The notes beneath the pieces were generated by a model that was not told where the DNA came from, did not search any database, and saw nothing but the letters and a program-made list of their open reading frames with translations. This document shows positions 9,399-18,810 of a stretch of DNA of 64,000 nt, in pieces. Position numbers and translations under genes: made by a program. The stretch lies in NCBI RefSeq assembly GCF_031846165.1, contig NZ_JAVRIE010000003.1, forward strand, positions 310,001-374,000. Direction: 5' to 3'. This DNA comes from Glaciecola blandensis (GTDB lineage Bacteria > Pseudomonadota > Gammaproteobacteria > Enterobacterales > Alteromonadaceae). How positions within the stretch are numbered: position 1 is the stretch's first letter; each line of letters opens with the position of its first letter.

Positions 9399-9869
9399 AT
9401 GAGTGAAGATGGCGAAGGCTTAGATGATTGGGAAGCAGCGATGGCCGAACAAGCTGAGGCTGAGGCAGGCGAATCAGACGGTGGAGATCCACAGGATGAC
9501 ATTGATGCCATAATGAATGAGCAAGCAGCAGGCGCAGGTGCGACTGACGATGCACAACCTGCAGAGTTTGACGAGTTGCAAGAAGATGCCCCAATTTCTC
9601 AAGCTGAGAAGAAGAAGCTTGATACGATATTAGATATCCCTGTGACCATCTCGATGGAAGTGGGACGCAGTGAAATTAGTATTCGAAATTTACTCCAATT
9701 GAACCAAGGTTCTGTTGTTGAATTAGACCGCGTTGCGGGCGAACCATTAGATGTTTTAGTAAATGGCACGCTGATTGCTCATGGAGAAGTAGTAGTCATC
9801 AACGATAAATTTGGAATCCGTTTAACCGATGTTATTAGCCAAGTCGAGAGAATCAAAAAACTCAGGTAA
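9399..9869 (+). CDS. fliN: Flagellar motor switch protein FliN
   Basis: FliN forms the base of the C-ring with FliM and helps deliver export substrates. The 156-residue product has a long acidic N-terminal extension (about residues 1-65) and a C-terminal SpoA domain (about 75-153) with VTISMEVGRSEISIRNLL and the typical GTLIAHGEVVVINDKFGIRL. The extension contains QDDIDAIM (residues 32-39), which resembles the CheY-binding peptide at the start of FliM. A strong ribosome site (GATAGGA) precedes the ATG. The end of the gene overlaps fliO by about 40 nt in another frame. Confidence 0.96.
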   Translation: MSEDGEGLDDWEAAMAEQAEAEAGESDGGDPQDDIDAIMNEQAAGAGATDDAQPAEFDELQEDAPISQAEKKKLDTILDIPVTISMEVGRSEISIRNLLQLNQGSVVELDRVAGEPLDVLVNGTLIAHGEVVVINDKFGIRLTDVISQVERIKKLR

Positions 9870-10374
9870 AAACCTTTATAAATTAGGGTCTTGCATCCTA
9901 TTTCTATTTTTGTTTTGTAGCGTGGTCAACGCGGAGGCTTCGGCCTCCACCCCCCAAACCTTACAAAACCCCACATCAATACTGTCAATTTTTCTAAGCC
10001 TTATGTTAGTCGTCGCCATTATTTTAGCGCTCGCTTTTGTTGCGCGTCGATTTAATGTCACTCAAGCAGGCAACGGTCAATTAAAAGTCGTTGCTTCTAT
10101 GAGTGCAGGTGCGAAAGAAAAGATTATGGTAATAGATGTGGCTGGCGAGCAATTCTTGCTAGGTGTCACCGCACACAATATCAATCAGTTGGGTAAGTTA
10201 GAAAACCCAATTGTCAGCAAAACAACGACGGTGGCCGGTAACAAGCAACTTAACCATGATGACAATGCCCAACTCGCTTTCAAAGACAAGCTAGTGCAAG
10301 CAATGGCGCAAGCGATGGTGGGTTCAAAAAATATTCCCAAAGCTGGATCACAAGGACAGTCTAATGAAGCGTAG
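9829..10374 (+). CDS. fliO: Flagellar biosynthetic protein FliO
   Basis: FliO is a small membrane protein that assists assembly of the FliP ring of the export gate. The 181-residue product has a signal-like hydrophobic segment (about residues 18-35) and a second membrane helix (about 50-70, ILSIFLSLMLVVAIILALAF), followed by a cytoplasmic domain with the family pattern VARRFN...LKVVASMSAGAKEKIMVIDVAGEQFLLGVT. The only in-frame ATG is at 9829, inside fliN, giving translational coupling. No better ribosome site was seen, so the exact start is less sure than the gene. The 3' end overlaps fliP by 11 nt. Confidence 0.88.
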   Translation: MLLAKSRESKNSGKNLYKLGSCILFLFLFCSVVNAEASASTPQTLQNPTSILSIFLSLMLVVAIILALAFVARRFNVTQAGNGQLKVVASMSAGAKEKIMVIDVAGEQFLLGVTAHNINQLGKLENPIVSKTTTVAGNKQLNHDDNAQLAFKDKLVQAMAQAMVGSKNIPKAGSQGQSNEA

Positions 10375-11152
10375 CCGCGTATTAACGTTTCTTGAGCGTA
10401 GCGCGCCGCTGATGCTCATCATGGGTTTGTTAACCTTGTTTTTTAGTGGCAGTGCGATGGCACAAGAAGGTATCCAAGCGATTACTGTGACCACGGCAGA
10501 TGACGGCTCACAAGAATACAGCATGACCTTGCAAGCCTTGTTCATCATGACGGCGTTAAGCTTGATCCCAGCGTTTATCATGATGATGACATCGTTCACG
10601 CGGATTATTGTTGTTTTGTCTATTTTACGTCAGGCCATCGGTTTGCAGCAGTCACCATCGAATCAAATTTTGATCGGTGTGAGCTTGTTTCTTTCAATGT
10701 TCATTATGGCGCCAGTGTTTGACGAAATTAACGAAAGCGCTTTGCAGCCTTATTTGAAAGAAGAGATGACGTCTATTCAAGCTTTCGATGTGGCCAAAGA
10801 GCCGATGCGCGCATTTATGTTATCGCAAACGCGCATTAAAGATTTAGAAACATTTGTACAAATTGGTGGCTATGAAGACCAGTTTGATGATCCTGCTGAT
10901 GTTCCTTTAACAGTCTTAATCCCAGCATTCGTGACGAGTGAATTGAAAACCGCATTCCAAATTGGCTTTATGTTATTCATTCCATTTTTAATTTTGGACT
11001 TAGTCGTCGCTTCTATTCTGATGGCTATGGGTATGATGATGTTGTCTCCAATGATTGTTTCCTTACCATTTAAACTGATGCTGTTTGTGTTGGTAGATGG
11101 TTGGAATTTAATTTTCGGTACCCTAGCAACTAGCTTTGGCATGGGAGTGTGA
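10364..11152 (+). CDS. fliP: Flagellar export gate protein FliP
   Basis: FliP forms the pentameric core of the flagellar type III export gate with FliQ and FliR. The 262-residue product has a cleavable-type signal sequence (ending near AMAQ, about residue 34) and four predicted membrane helices. Family signatures include MTSFTRIIVVLSILRQAIGLQ, split around a conserved polar patch, and the C-terminal MMLSPMIVSLPFKLMLFVL region. It overlaps fliO by 11 nt, and fliQ starts 5 nt after its stop. Length is normal for the family. Confidence 0.96.
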   Translation: MKRSRVLTFLERSAPLMLIMGLLTLFFSGSAMAQEGIQAITVTTADDGSQEYSMTLQALFIMTALSLIPAFIMMMTSFTRIIVVLSILRQAIGLQQSPSNQILIGVSLFLSMFIMAPVFDEINESALQPYLKEEMTSIQAFDVAKEPMRAFMLSQTRIKDLETFVQIGGYEDQFDDPADVPLTVLIPAFVTSELKTAFQIGFMLFIPFLILDLVVASILMAMGMMMLSPMIVSLPFKLMLFVLVDGWNLIFGTLATSFGMGV

Positions 11153-11156
11153 CGAT

Positions 11157-11426
11157 ATGAGCCCAGAAGTTTTTGTGGAAATATTACGCAGCGCTATGCT
11201 GATTGTTATCGTCATTGTCTCAGCAGTGATTGTACCGAGTTTGATCATTGGTCTTATTGTTGCGGTTTTTCAAGCGGCGACATCTATCAACGAGCAAACG
11301 ATGAGTTTCTTACCTCGTCTTATCGTGACTCTACTTGCATTGAGTTGGGGCGGTAGTTGGTTGGTTCAAAAGATGATGGATTTCACCTTTGAAATGGTCC
11401 ATAGCATTCCATCGGTAGTGGGCTAG
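11157..11426 (+). CDS. fliQ: Flagellar export gate protein FliQ
   Basis: FliQ is a two-helix hairpin subunit of the export gate (four copies around the FliP-FliR core). The product is 89 residues. I use the ATG at 11157, which gives MSPEVFVEIL, the family N-terminus; an upstream in-frame ATG lies inside fliP. Helices span about residues 16-40 and 52-75, with the conserved AVFQAATSINEQTMSFLPR between them. The gene is tightly packed between fliP and fliR. Confidence 0.95.
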   Translation: MSPEVFVEILRSAMLIVIVIVSAVIVPSLIIGLIVAVFQAATSINEQTMSFLPRLIVTLLALSWGGSWLVQKMMDFTFEMVHSIPSVVG

Positions 11427-11469
11427 CGTATGTTGTCTCGTATTTTGACTGGAAGGCAGTACTAAGCAC

Positions 11470-12246
11470 ATGGAAATTGTCGCATCTACAATCACTAATT
11501 TTATGGCAGACTACCTTTTGCCATTTATGCGTATTTCTGGCTTGTTTGCCGCGATGGTAGGTTTTTCAGCGAAAACGATTCCGACCCCAATTCGCAGTTT
11601 ATTGGCCGTATTATTAACGCTCATGATTGTACCTAATATACCACCCGTACCAGTGCAAGACCTAGTTAACTTAGGGTCTTTTGTGCTCGGTATCAAACAG
11701 CTCATCATCGGTATCGTGATTGGCTTTATTTCGATGATGGTACTCAATACTTTTGTTTTGGCTGGTCAAATTATTGCAATGCAGACGGGCCTGGGTTTTG
11801 CCTCAATCGTCGACCCAGTGAACGGCATAAGCGTGCCCGCTGTTGGTCAGTTTTATTTAATTCTAGCAACGCTTTTATTTTGGACCTTTGACGGTCATTT
11901 ATCCATGATTCAAATGATTGTGATGAGCTTTAAAGCCTTTCCAATTGATGCTCCATGGTGGACAGGTGAACAGTTTAGGTTGGTTGCACACTGGGGAGGT
12001 TGGATGTTCGTATCCGCCGTGACTATGTCTCTTGCACCCATCGTGTCTTTGCTTATCGTGAACCTAGCGTTTGGCGTCATGACTAAAGCTGCACCACAGC
12101 TTAATATATTCAGTTTGGGCTTTTCGATAGCGCAAATAACAGGGTTACTTATTATCTATATCACATTAAGTAATCAGACTTATCATTTCGAGCAGCAATG
12201 GCAACGTGCACAAGAGTTCATGTGCAAGCTATTGCTGACGTGTTGA
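11470..12246 (+). CDS. fliR: Flagellar export gate protein FliR
   Basis: FliR completes the helical export gate core with FliP and FliQ. The 258-residue product is highly hydrophobic, with about six membrane segments, and shows the conserved patches FMRISGLFAAMVGFS near residues 18-32, MQTGLGFASIVDP near 105-117, and KAAPQLNIFSLGF near 205-217. It starts 43 bp after fliQ and is followed 33 bp later by flhB, with a GAGGATATTAAAGC leader before the flhB ATG. Ordinary for the family. Confidence 0.95.
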   Translation: MEIVASTITNFMADYLLPFMRISGLFAAMVGFSAKTIPTPIRSLLAVLLTLMIVPNIPPVPVQDLVNLGSFVLGIKQLIIGIVIGFISMMVLNTFVLAGQIIAMQTGLGFASIVDPVNGISVPAVGQFYLILATLLFWTFDGHLSMIQMIVMSFKAFPIDAPWWTGEQFRLVAHWGGWMFVSAVTMSLAPIVSLLIVNLAFGVMTKAAPQLNIFSLGFSIAQITGLLIIYITLSNQTYHFEQQWQRAQEFMCKLLLTC

Positions 12247-12279
12247 TCAACCATCGACTCTCGCAGAGGATATTAAAGC

Positions 12280-13407
12280 ATGGCTGACGACTCCTACGAA
12301 AAAACCGAAGAACCCACCCCCAAGAAACTCGACGATGCCCGAAAAAAAGGGCAGGTTGCGCGATCGCGTGAATTGTCCACGGCATTGGTCTTAATTTTCA
12401 GTGCAATTGCGTTTTTGTTCGTCGGTTCCTATATTGCTTCAGCGATGTTTAACGTCATGCAGCGCTCATTCATGCTCTCCAGAGATGAAACCTATGACAA
12501 GGTTCACATGTTTCAGATTTTAGAAATGTCTGTGACTGAATCTGCTTGGCCTGTGATGATGTTCATGATTATTTCGTTGATAGGTGGGATTTACGGCAGC
12601 ATTGCCTTGGGCGGCTACAATTTTACTTGGAAATCGGCGGCACCAAAAGGTAATAGACTCAGCCCAGTTCAAGGCTTTAAAAGAATGTTTGGCACCAATG
12701 CGTTGGTTGAGTTGCTAAAAGGTATTGCTAAAGTCTTGGTCATCGGTGGAATGGCCTATATTGCGCTGATCATCTTCGAAGATGAAGCCTTGCACCTTGA
12801 TATGGAGCTTTATCCTTTAAACCTCTTCCATGCTTTGAATATGATTGAGTGGGCTTTCCTCATTTTATGCCTAGGGATGATCCCGATTGCTCTGATTGAT
12901 GTTCCATACCAAAGTCACAAGCATAATGAAGAAATGAAAATGACCATGCAGGAAGTGAAAGATGAAAGGAAAAATGCAGAGGGTGATCCGCAGGTTAAAG
13001 GGAGGATCAGAAAGCTTCAGTATCAGGCTGCCGCGAATCGAATGATGCAAGATGTACCGGAAGCCGATGTTATTGTGACTAACCCGACTCACTTCTCAGT
13101 GGCACTTAAATATGAACAAGATGGCAATCGTGCCCCGGTTATGGTCGCCAAAGGTGCCGATGAACTAGCCATGCACATTCGTAAGATTGCAAACGCACAT
13201 GAAGTTCCTATTATCGAATCGCCAATGTTGGCGAGGGCTATTTTCTACAGTACTGAACCCAATGAAGAAATACCGTCTAAATTGTTTATGGCGGTTGCTC
13301 AAGTATTGGCTTATGTGTATCAATTAAAAGCATACAAAAACGGAAAAGCAAGCAGACCAAAACCGCTGAAGAAAAACTTGCCAATACCACCTGAGCTCAG
13401 ACGGTAG
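12280..13407 (+). CDS. flhB: Flagellar export switch protein FlhB
   Basis: FlhB is the substrate-specificity switch of the export apparatus; it self-cleaves and responds to FliK. The 375-residue product starts with the typical EKTEEPTPKKLDDARKKGQV, has four membrane helices between about residues 33 and 205, and carries the autocleavage motif N268-P-T-H in the cytoplasmic domain. The C-terminal tail (APELRR-like, IPPELRR) is intact. It ends the fliK-flhB run. The next gene is a diguanylate cyclase, not flhA as in the usual order. Confidence 0.97.
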   Translation: MADDSYEKTEEPTPKKLDDARKKGQVARSRELSTALVLIFSAIAFLFVGSYIASAMFNVMQRSFMLSRDETYDKVHMFQILEMSVTESAWPVMMFMIISLIGGIYGSIALGGYNFTWKSAAPKGNRLSPVQGFKRMFGTNALVELLKGIAKVLVIGGMAYIALIIFEDEALHLDMELYPLNLFHALNMIEWAFLILCLGMIPIALIDVPYQSHKHNEEMKMTMQEVKDERKNAEGDPQVKGRIRKLQYQAAANRMMQDVPEADVIVTNPTHFSVALKYEQDGNRAPVMVAKGADELAMHIRKIANAHEVPIIESPMLARAIFYSTEPNEEIPSKLFMAVAQVLAYVYQLKAYKNGKASRPKPLKKNLPIPPELRR

Positions 13408-13416
13408 TTATTAAAA

Positions 13417-13429
13417 GTACTTAAAGTAC
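13417..13429. repeat. Short inverted repeat after flhB
   Basis: GTACTT-A-AAGTAC is a perfect 6-bp inverted repeat about 10 bp beyond the flhB stop. It lacks a loop and a U-tract, so it is not a terminator. It could be a protein-binding site for the next gene or chance. Confidence 0.3.
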
Positions 13430-13606
13430 GAGTGTTAAAGTCGGTGTTTTAGTGCGTAAAGCATTGATTCATCGAGTGCTTTGCTTATTCCAAGAAACAC
13501 CATATACTGGTTGTGCTTGTTTGTTTTGCATACGGTTTCTGCATAAATTTTTGTCGAAATTTGACTGTATTGCCTATTTTTACTAACGCCATTATTGAAT
13601 TACCTA

Positions 13607-16570
13607 ATGTTAAAACCATCTTTCTATGTAGTGTTGTTTTTATTTTCTGCTGTCGTGTCCAGTCGCCAAGCTGTGGCGCAGAATTTGCCGCTGGATTATC
13701 AGTTGCCCTTAGCAAAAAGCTATAGTGTCGAAAACGGCTTATCTCAGGTGACAGTGAGTGATATTGCACAAGACAAGGATGGGTACATTTGGTTAGCAAC
13801 GCAATCCGGAATTGATCGCTTTGATGGTTATGATTTTATCCATTATGGGCAAAGTGATGACCCAAGTAAGGGCCTGAGTTCCGCGTTTGTTTATGCTATT
13901 GAAATTGATCCTTCTTCTGGCGATTTATGGATTGGTACACTCAATGGCTTGAATGTAATGCGAGCAAAAACACGGCGCTTTGAACAGCTTGAATTACCCA
14001 ATGATTTCGATGATAACGATAAAACGATACACAGTATTCATATTGACGAAGGTGGCAGTATTTTTGTCGGCACACAAAAAGGCCTGTACGCAAAGTATGC
14101 CGGTGAGAACGAATTCCTTCGTTTATCACCGCAAGCTGAAATTATTACGGTAGAAGATATCGCTGAACATGATGAACAACTTTTCATCGCGACGTCCGCT
14201 GGTTTGTATTCATTGGATAAAATGAGTCGGCGTTTTTCTCTCGCTCTATTGGAAGAACAAAATGTAGAGTCTGTGTTTGTAGATAACCAATCTCATCTTT
14301 GGATTGGTACCATTGGCGATGGACTATATCGGGCAAAACTGACAAATGATGGCTTTTCTAATTTAGTTAAGCTTTCCGTTGAGGAAGGTTTTACGAATAA
14401 CTTGATTAACGATATTTACCAGGTTCGTGACAACAGTATTTGGGTTGCAACGACCAATGGTTTGTCAATTTTTCCAGATCCGAACAAACTTGACTTTGTG
14501 ACTTTTTTCGAAAGTAGCTCTAATTCCAAAGATACGCTTCAAAGTCATATTCACACTCTTTTCTCTACTGACAATGGCTTGGTTTTCTTAGGCACAAACG
14601 GCAATGGTGTTGGCGTTATAGATCAAAATAAAAACATGTTTAAGCGATTTGTATTGGACAATACCCAACATCATTTCAGTATTGCTCCGAAAGAGAACGA
14701 TGTAAATTGGTTGGTTGCTGAAACGGGCATTTGGATATTAAACCCAGACAATAGTGTATCAGGCCCGTTGATTGATGAAGCAAGAAGCCAAAAGACAAAT
14801 AAAGTCATGTCGGTTGCCTATGACAAATCAACTCGAACACTTTGGATTGCCACTCGCCTTGGCCTTGCGCGTTATCAGGATGGCGACGAATTTATAGAGT
14901 CAGTCGATTTAAAAAATAAAGAACTGTACACACTAGAATTAGCGCCTACCGGGGTTTGGGTAGGGACCACAAAGCATGGATTGTATTTTTATGACTTTGA
15001 AACCCAAAGTACTACCATGCACTTTAATACTCCCATGGTGATTGACATCGTTTACTCCAACGAAGAAGAACTGATTGTTGGAACCACCAACGGTTTATTT
15101 TTAATCAATCCGCAAAGTCGCCAAGTGCGAGTCATTACCGAAGATAAAAACAATCCAAACGGAATAGCACACAATGTCATCACATGGGTTTCTAAAGTAT
15201 CGGCATCTCGATACTACGTTGGCTTGCACGCCCATGGCTTGATGCTCATGGAACTTGATGATTTTCAAACCGCCCCCGTATTTACACAATTGTTTAAAGA
15301 CTCAGAACTCAGTGCCTCTTCGATTGGCGCGGTGGTAGAGGATGAGCAGGGATTATTGTGGATATCTACAGAACGGGGCATCGCCAGAGGTGATTTAAAA
15401 ACGCAGAAACTTGATTATTTTGGTCAAAATGATGGCACAAACGAGAGTGGTTACTATATTGGCGCGGGAGCCAAGAACTCTGATGACAAGATTCTGTTTG
15501 CAGGTGATCAAGGCCTGACTTACTTCTACCCCGAGAGTATTTCAAAAAATGAAGAAATGCCTTCACTACATATTACTAAAATAGGCAAGCTAAGCAGCGA
15601 AGATAATTACGGTGCCAGCACTTACGTAGACGAGAATAATAACTTCACGAGGGTGACTTTGCGTCCAGAAGACCTGTTATTAACAATTGATTTCGCTGCC
15701 TTGGAGTATGGTAGTCCGGAAAGTATCGAATATGCGTATCGTTTACTTGGTTTTGATAGTCGCTGGCAATATCTCGATAGCAGAAATCGCACAATCACCT
15801 ATACCAATTTAGATCCTGGTAACTACCAATTGGAGATTAAATCTACCAACCGCTATGGGCTGTGGAGTGATACACCTCGGTTTGTAGATATTCAAGTACT
15901 CCCCCCTTGGTGGCAAACGCCGATCGCGGTGTTACTTATCGGTATTCTTGTATTTCTGCTTCTATTTGGCATCTTTAGATGGCGAACATACGCATTACAC
16001 AAGCGCTCCGAAGAGTTGTTGCTATCAGTCAAAAGCAAAACACAAGCATTGCAGCTTGCGAACGAGAGACTCAAGGTATTAACCACACTCGATCCCTTAA
16101 CCGAGGTATATAACCGCCGTGGCTTCACTGAGAACCTATCCAGAGAGTTTTCACGGTATCAACGAGAGCAAGTTCCTTTTTCCATTATTCTTATCGACAT
16201 TGATTTCTTTAAGAAAGTTAACGACAACTATGGGCATGAGTCTGGTGATATCGTGTTAAAGGAAATTGCCGATGTTTTGCGTCAATCTACGCGCAGTTAT
16301 GACATGTTAGCGCGATGGGGGGGAGAAGAGTTTATTGCCTTGTTACCGAATACCAAATTACCAGAGGCTATTTTATTAGCCAATAAGTATCGTGAGACGA
16401 TTGCTGAGCATGTATTCGCTGTGAAGCAAGGCGAAACCAGCATCACGCTGACTGCTGGTGTAGCGTGTATAGAAGAACATAAGAGCGCTGATGATTGCAT
16501 TAGCCAAGCTGATAAACTACTGTATGAAGGTAAAAATATGGGCCGAAATCAGGTTTTACCTATGCTCTAA
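13607..16570 (+). CDS. Periplasmic-propeller sensor diguanylate cyclase
   Basis: A membrane-bound enzyme predicted to make cyclic di-GMP in response to a periplasmic signal. From the ATG at 13607 it is 987 residues. It has a signal peptide (ending near AVAQ, about residue 25); many two-component-regulator propeller repeats (for example IWLATQSGIDRFDG, LWIGTLNGLNV, LWISTERGIARG) forming a periplasmic beta-propeller; a Y_Y_Y-like domain (about 670-760); one transmembrane helix (about 770-792); a short coiled segment; and a GGDEF domain (about 825-985). The active site is GGEEF (about 904-908). An inhibitory I-site RSYD lies five residues upstream, so product feedback is likely. It sits between flhB and flhA, which suggests a role in switching between motility and attachment. 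TTG at 13595 is an alternative start. Confidence 0.93.
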   Translation: MLKPSFYVVLFLFSAVVSSRQAVAQNLPLDYQLPLAKSYSVENGLSQVTVSDIAQDKDGYIWLATQSGIDRFDGYDFIHYGQSDDPSKGLSSAFVYAIEIDPSSGDLWIGTLNGLNVMRAKTRRFEQLELPNDFDDNDKTIHSIHIDEGGSIFVGTQKGLYAKYAGENEFLRLSPQAEIITVEDIAEHDEQLFIATSAGLYSLDKMSRRFSLALLEEQNVESVFVDNQSHLWIGTIGDGLYRAKLTNDGFSNLVKLSVEEGFTNNLINDIYQVRDNSIWVATTNGLSIFPDPNKLDFVTFFESSSNSKDTLQSHIHTLFSTDNGLVFLGTNGNGVGVIDQNKNMFKRFVLDNTQHHFSIAPKENDVNWLVAETGIWILNPDNSVSGPLIDEARSQKTNKVMSVAYDKSTRTLWIATRLGLARYQDGDEFIESVDLKNKELYTLELAPTGVWVGTTKHGLYFYDFETQSTTMHFNTPMVIDIVYSNEEELIVGTTNGLFLINPQSRQVRVITEDKNNPNGIAHNVITWVSKVSASRYYVGLHAHGLMLMELDDFQTAPVFTQLFKDSELSASSIGAVVEDEQGLLWISTERGIARGDLKTQKLDYFGQNDGTNESGYYIGAGAKNSDDKILFAGDQGLTYFYPESISKNEEMPSLHITKIGKLSSEDNYGASTYVDENNNFTRVTLRPEDLLLTIDFAALEYGSPESIEYAYRLLGFDSRWQYLDSRNRTITYTNLDPGNYQLEIKSTNRYGLWSDTPRFVDIQVLPPWWQTPIAVLLIGILVFLLLFGIFRWRTYALHKRSEELLLSVKSKTQALQLANERLKVLTTLDPLTEVYNRRGFTENLSREFSRYQREQVPFSIILIDIDFFKKVNDNYGHESGDIVLKEIADVLRQSTRSYDMLARWGGEEFIALLPNTKLPEAILLANKYRETIAEHVFAVKQGETSITLTAGVACIEEHKSADDCISQADKLLYEGKNMGRNQVLPML

Positions 16571-16621
16571 ATACAAGGCAAAAGCCCGAATATTTTACCT
16601 ATTTCAAGTTCTTAGACAGCT

Positions 16622-16637
16622 TGGCACGGTAGTTGAT
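16622..16637 (+). promoter_or_regulatory. Sigma-54-like promoter before flhA
   Basis: TGGCACG (16622-16628) is a perfect -24 box, followed after four bases by TTGAT (16633-16637). The -12 box departs from TTGCA at the normally conserved C. Spacing is exact. The expected start is near 16648, about 30 bp before the flhA ATG. If active, it makes flhA-flhF-flhG-fliA-che a separate RpoN transcript from fliK-flhB. Confidence 0.6.
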
Positions 16638-16678
16638 ATAACCAAGGTATTATTCCTTAGCTGTCAAAATTCTGTTGT

Positions 16679-18778
16679 ATGCAATTAACCACCGCTTTTC
16701 AACGTGTTGATAAAACACAAATAAAGAACATAGCTGCCGGCATGGGCGCACCAGTGGTCGTTCTCGCGATTATGGGTATGGTCATTTTACCGATGCCAGC
16801 CATTCTTCTGGATGTGTTATTTAGTTTTAATATCGCACTGTCACTCGTCATTATTTTGGTGTCTGTTTTTACTAAACGTCCAATTGATTTTGGCATCTTT
16901 CCGCTTGTTCTATTAGTCGCTACAGTATTGCGTTTAGCGCTGAACGTTGCCTCTACTCGTATTGTTTTAATACAAGGTCACGAAGGTGGAGACGCTGCTG
17001 GTAAAGTGATTCAAGCTTTTGGTGAAGTGGTTATTGGTGGTAACTATGTGGTCGGTGTCGTTGTTTTCGCGATACTTTTGATTATCAACTTTAAAGTAGT
17101 AACCGCTGGTGCAGGCCGGATTTCAGAAGTGAGTGCACGATTTACCTTGGATGCAATGCCAGGTAAGCAAATGGCGATCGATGCCGACTTGAACGCAGGC
17201 TATATCGATCAAGACCAAGCTCGCAAGCGTCGTGAAGAGATTACAACAGAAGCCGATTTTTATGGTTCGATGGACGGTGCGTCAAAATTTGTAAAAGGCG
17301 ATGCAATTGCTGGCTTATTTATTATGTTAATCAACATTGTTGGTGGCTTGTTTATTGGCATGTTCCAGCATGATTTACCCTTCAGTAATGCCATGGAAGT
17401 CTACACTATTCTCACCATTGGTGACGGTTTGGTGGCTCAAATACCTTCACTTTTATTATCGGTTGCCACGGCGATTATTGTTACAAGAGAAAATGATTCG
17501 CAAGAAATGGGGCACGAAATTCGTGAGCAGCTTGCTAATCGTAAAGCCCTATACATCACCTCCGCTATTTTATTCATTATGGGCATTGTGCCAGGCATGC
17601 CACATGTTGCCTTTTTAAGTTTCTCATTCTTAGTGGGTGGCTACGCTTTCTTCAGAGACAAGATGGCCGCAAAACAAGCCGCTGAAAAAGCCTTGGTTGA
17701 AACGATGCCTGAAAGTAATAACGGTCCGGCTGAAATCAAAGAACTGGATTGGGACGATGTTCAGCAGGTGGATACTATCGGCTTGGAAGTGGGTTATCGA
17801 TTAATTCCGTTGGTTGATAAAGCACAAGGTGGGGAGTTATTAACTCGAATTAAGGGCGTTCGGAAAAAACTGTCTCAAGAGTTGGGCTTTCTTATCCCAC
17901 CTGTTCATATCAGGGATAACCTCGATTTCTCCCCGAACGCATACTCGATATCGATGATGGGGGTGTCCATCGGTGACGCCGAAATTAGCCATGACAATGA
18001 ATTGGCAATCAATCCTGGGCAAGTATTTGGAGAATTAAGTGGCACCAAAACCACGGATCCTGCATTTGGCTTGGAAGCCGTTTGGATTAAGGCGAATCAA
18101 CGCGAACATGCGCAAACGTTGGGATATACCGTTGTGGATTCAGCCACGGTTGTCGCCACTCATCTAAGTCAACTGTTAACAACAAATGCATATCAGTTAT
18201 TGGGCCACGAAGAAGTGCAGCAATTACTTGATATGCTTGAGAAATCAAACCCGAAATTAGTGGAAGGTCTAGTCCCAGATATCCTGTCGTTAAGTACTGT
18301 TGTCAAAGTTTTGCAAACCCTGTTATACGAAGGTGTGCCTATTCGTGATATGCGCACCATCTGTCAAACTCTCTGCGAGTATGGGCCGAAGAGTCAAGAT
18401 CCGGATGTTTTAGTGTCTGCCTTACGTATTGCTTTGAAACGACTCATTGTTCAGGACATCACGGATGGCGGGGATGAAATACCTGTTATTACTTTAGCGC
18501 CAGACTTGGAACAGATGTTGCATCAGTCACTTCAAGCAGGTGGTGAAGACGGTTCGGGCATCGAACCTGGCTTAGCTGAAAAGATTCAGCAGTCGCTGAC
18601 TGAAGCGAGTCAACAGCAAGAGTTAGCTGGCGAGCCAGCAGTTTTACTCACATCTGGCATGTTACGCCCTGTGTTATCAAGATTCTTAAAACACTCGGTA
18701 GTGGGATTACATGTGTTGTCTTATCAAGAAATTCCAGACGACAAACAAATTAAAATAGTGTCATCAGTCGGTCAATAA
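16679..18778 (+). CDS. flhA: Flagellar export protein FlhA
   Basis: FlhA is the largest export-gate protein; its cytoplasmic ring binds chaperone-substrate complexes and couples export to the proton gradient. The 699-residue product has about eight membrane helices in residues 20-320, the conserved cytoplasmic loop between helices (GAGRISEVSARFTLDAMPGK), and a large C-terminal domain (about 355-699). Length is normal. There is no strong ribosome site before the ATG at 16679. It is preceded by the sigma-54-like site at 16622 and followed 32 bp later by flhF. Confidence 0.97.
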   Translation: MQLTTAFQRVDKTQIKNIAAGMGAPVVVLAIMGMVILPMPAILLDVLFSFNIALSLVIILVSVFTKRPIDFGIFPLVLLVATVLRLALNVASTRIVLIQGHEGGDAAGKVIQAFGEVVIGGNYVVGVVVFAILLIINFKVVTAGAGRISEVSARFTLDAMPGKQMAIDADLNAGYIDQDQARKRREEITTEADFYGSMDGASKFVKGDAIAGLFIMLINIVGGLFIGMFQHDLPFSNAMEVYTILTIGDGLVAQIPSLLLSVATAIIVTRENDSQEMGHEIREQLANRKALYITSAILFIMGIVPGMPHVAFLSFSFLVGGYAFFRDKMAAKQAAEKALVETMPESNNGPAEIKELDWDDVQQVDTIGLEVGYRLIPLVDKAQGGELLTRIKGVRKKLSQELGFLIPPVHIRDNLDFSPNAYSISMMGVSIGDAEISHDNELAINPGQVFGELSGTKTTDPAFGLEAVWIKANQREHAQTLGYTVVDSATVVATHLSQLLTTNAYQLLGHEEVQQLLDMLEKSNPKLVEGLVPDILSLSTVVKVLQTLLYEGVPIRDMRTICQTLCEYGPKSQDPDVLVSALRIALKRLIVQDITDGGDEIPVITLAPDLEQMLHQSLQAGGEDGSGIEPGLAEKIQQSLTEASQQQELAGEPAVLLTSGMLRPVLSRFLKHSVVGLHVLSYQEIPDDKQIKIVSSVGQ

Positions 18779-18810
18779 ACTGACGCAATGCAAACACTAA
18801 AGAGGACATC

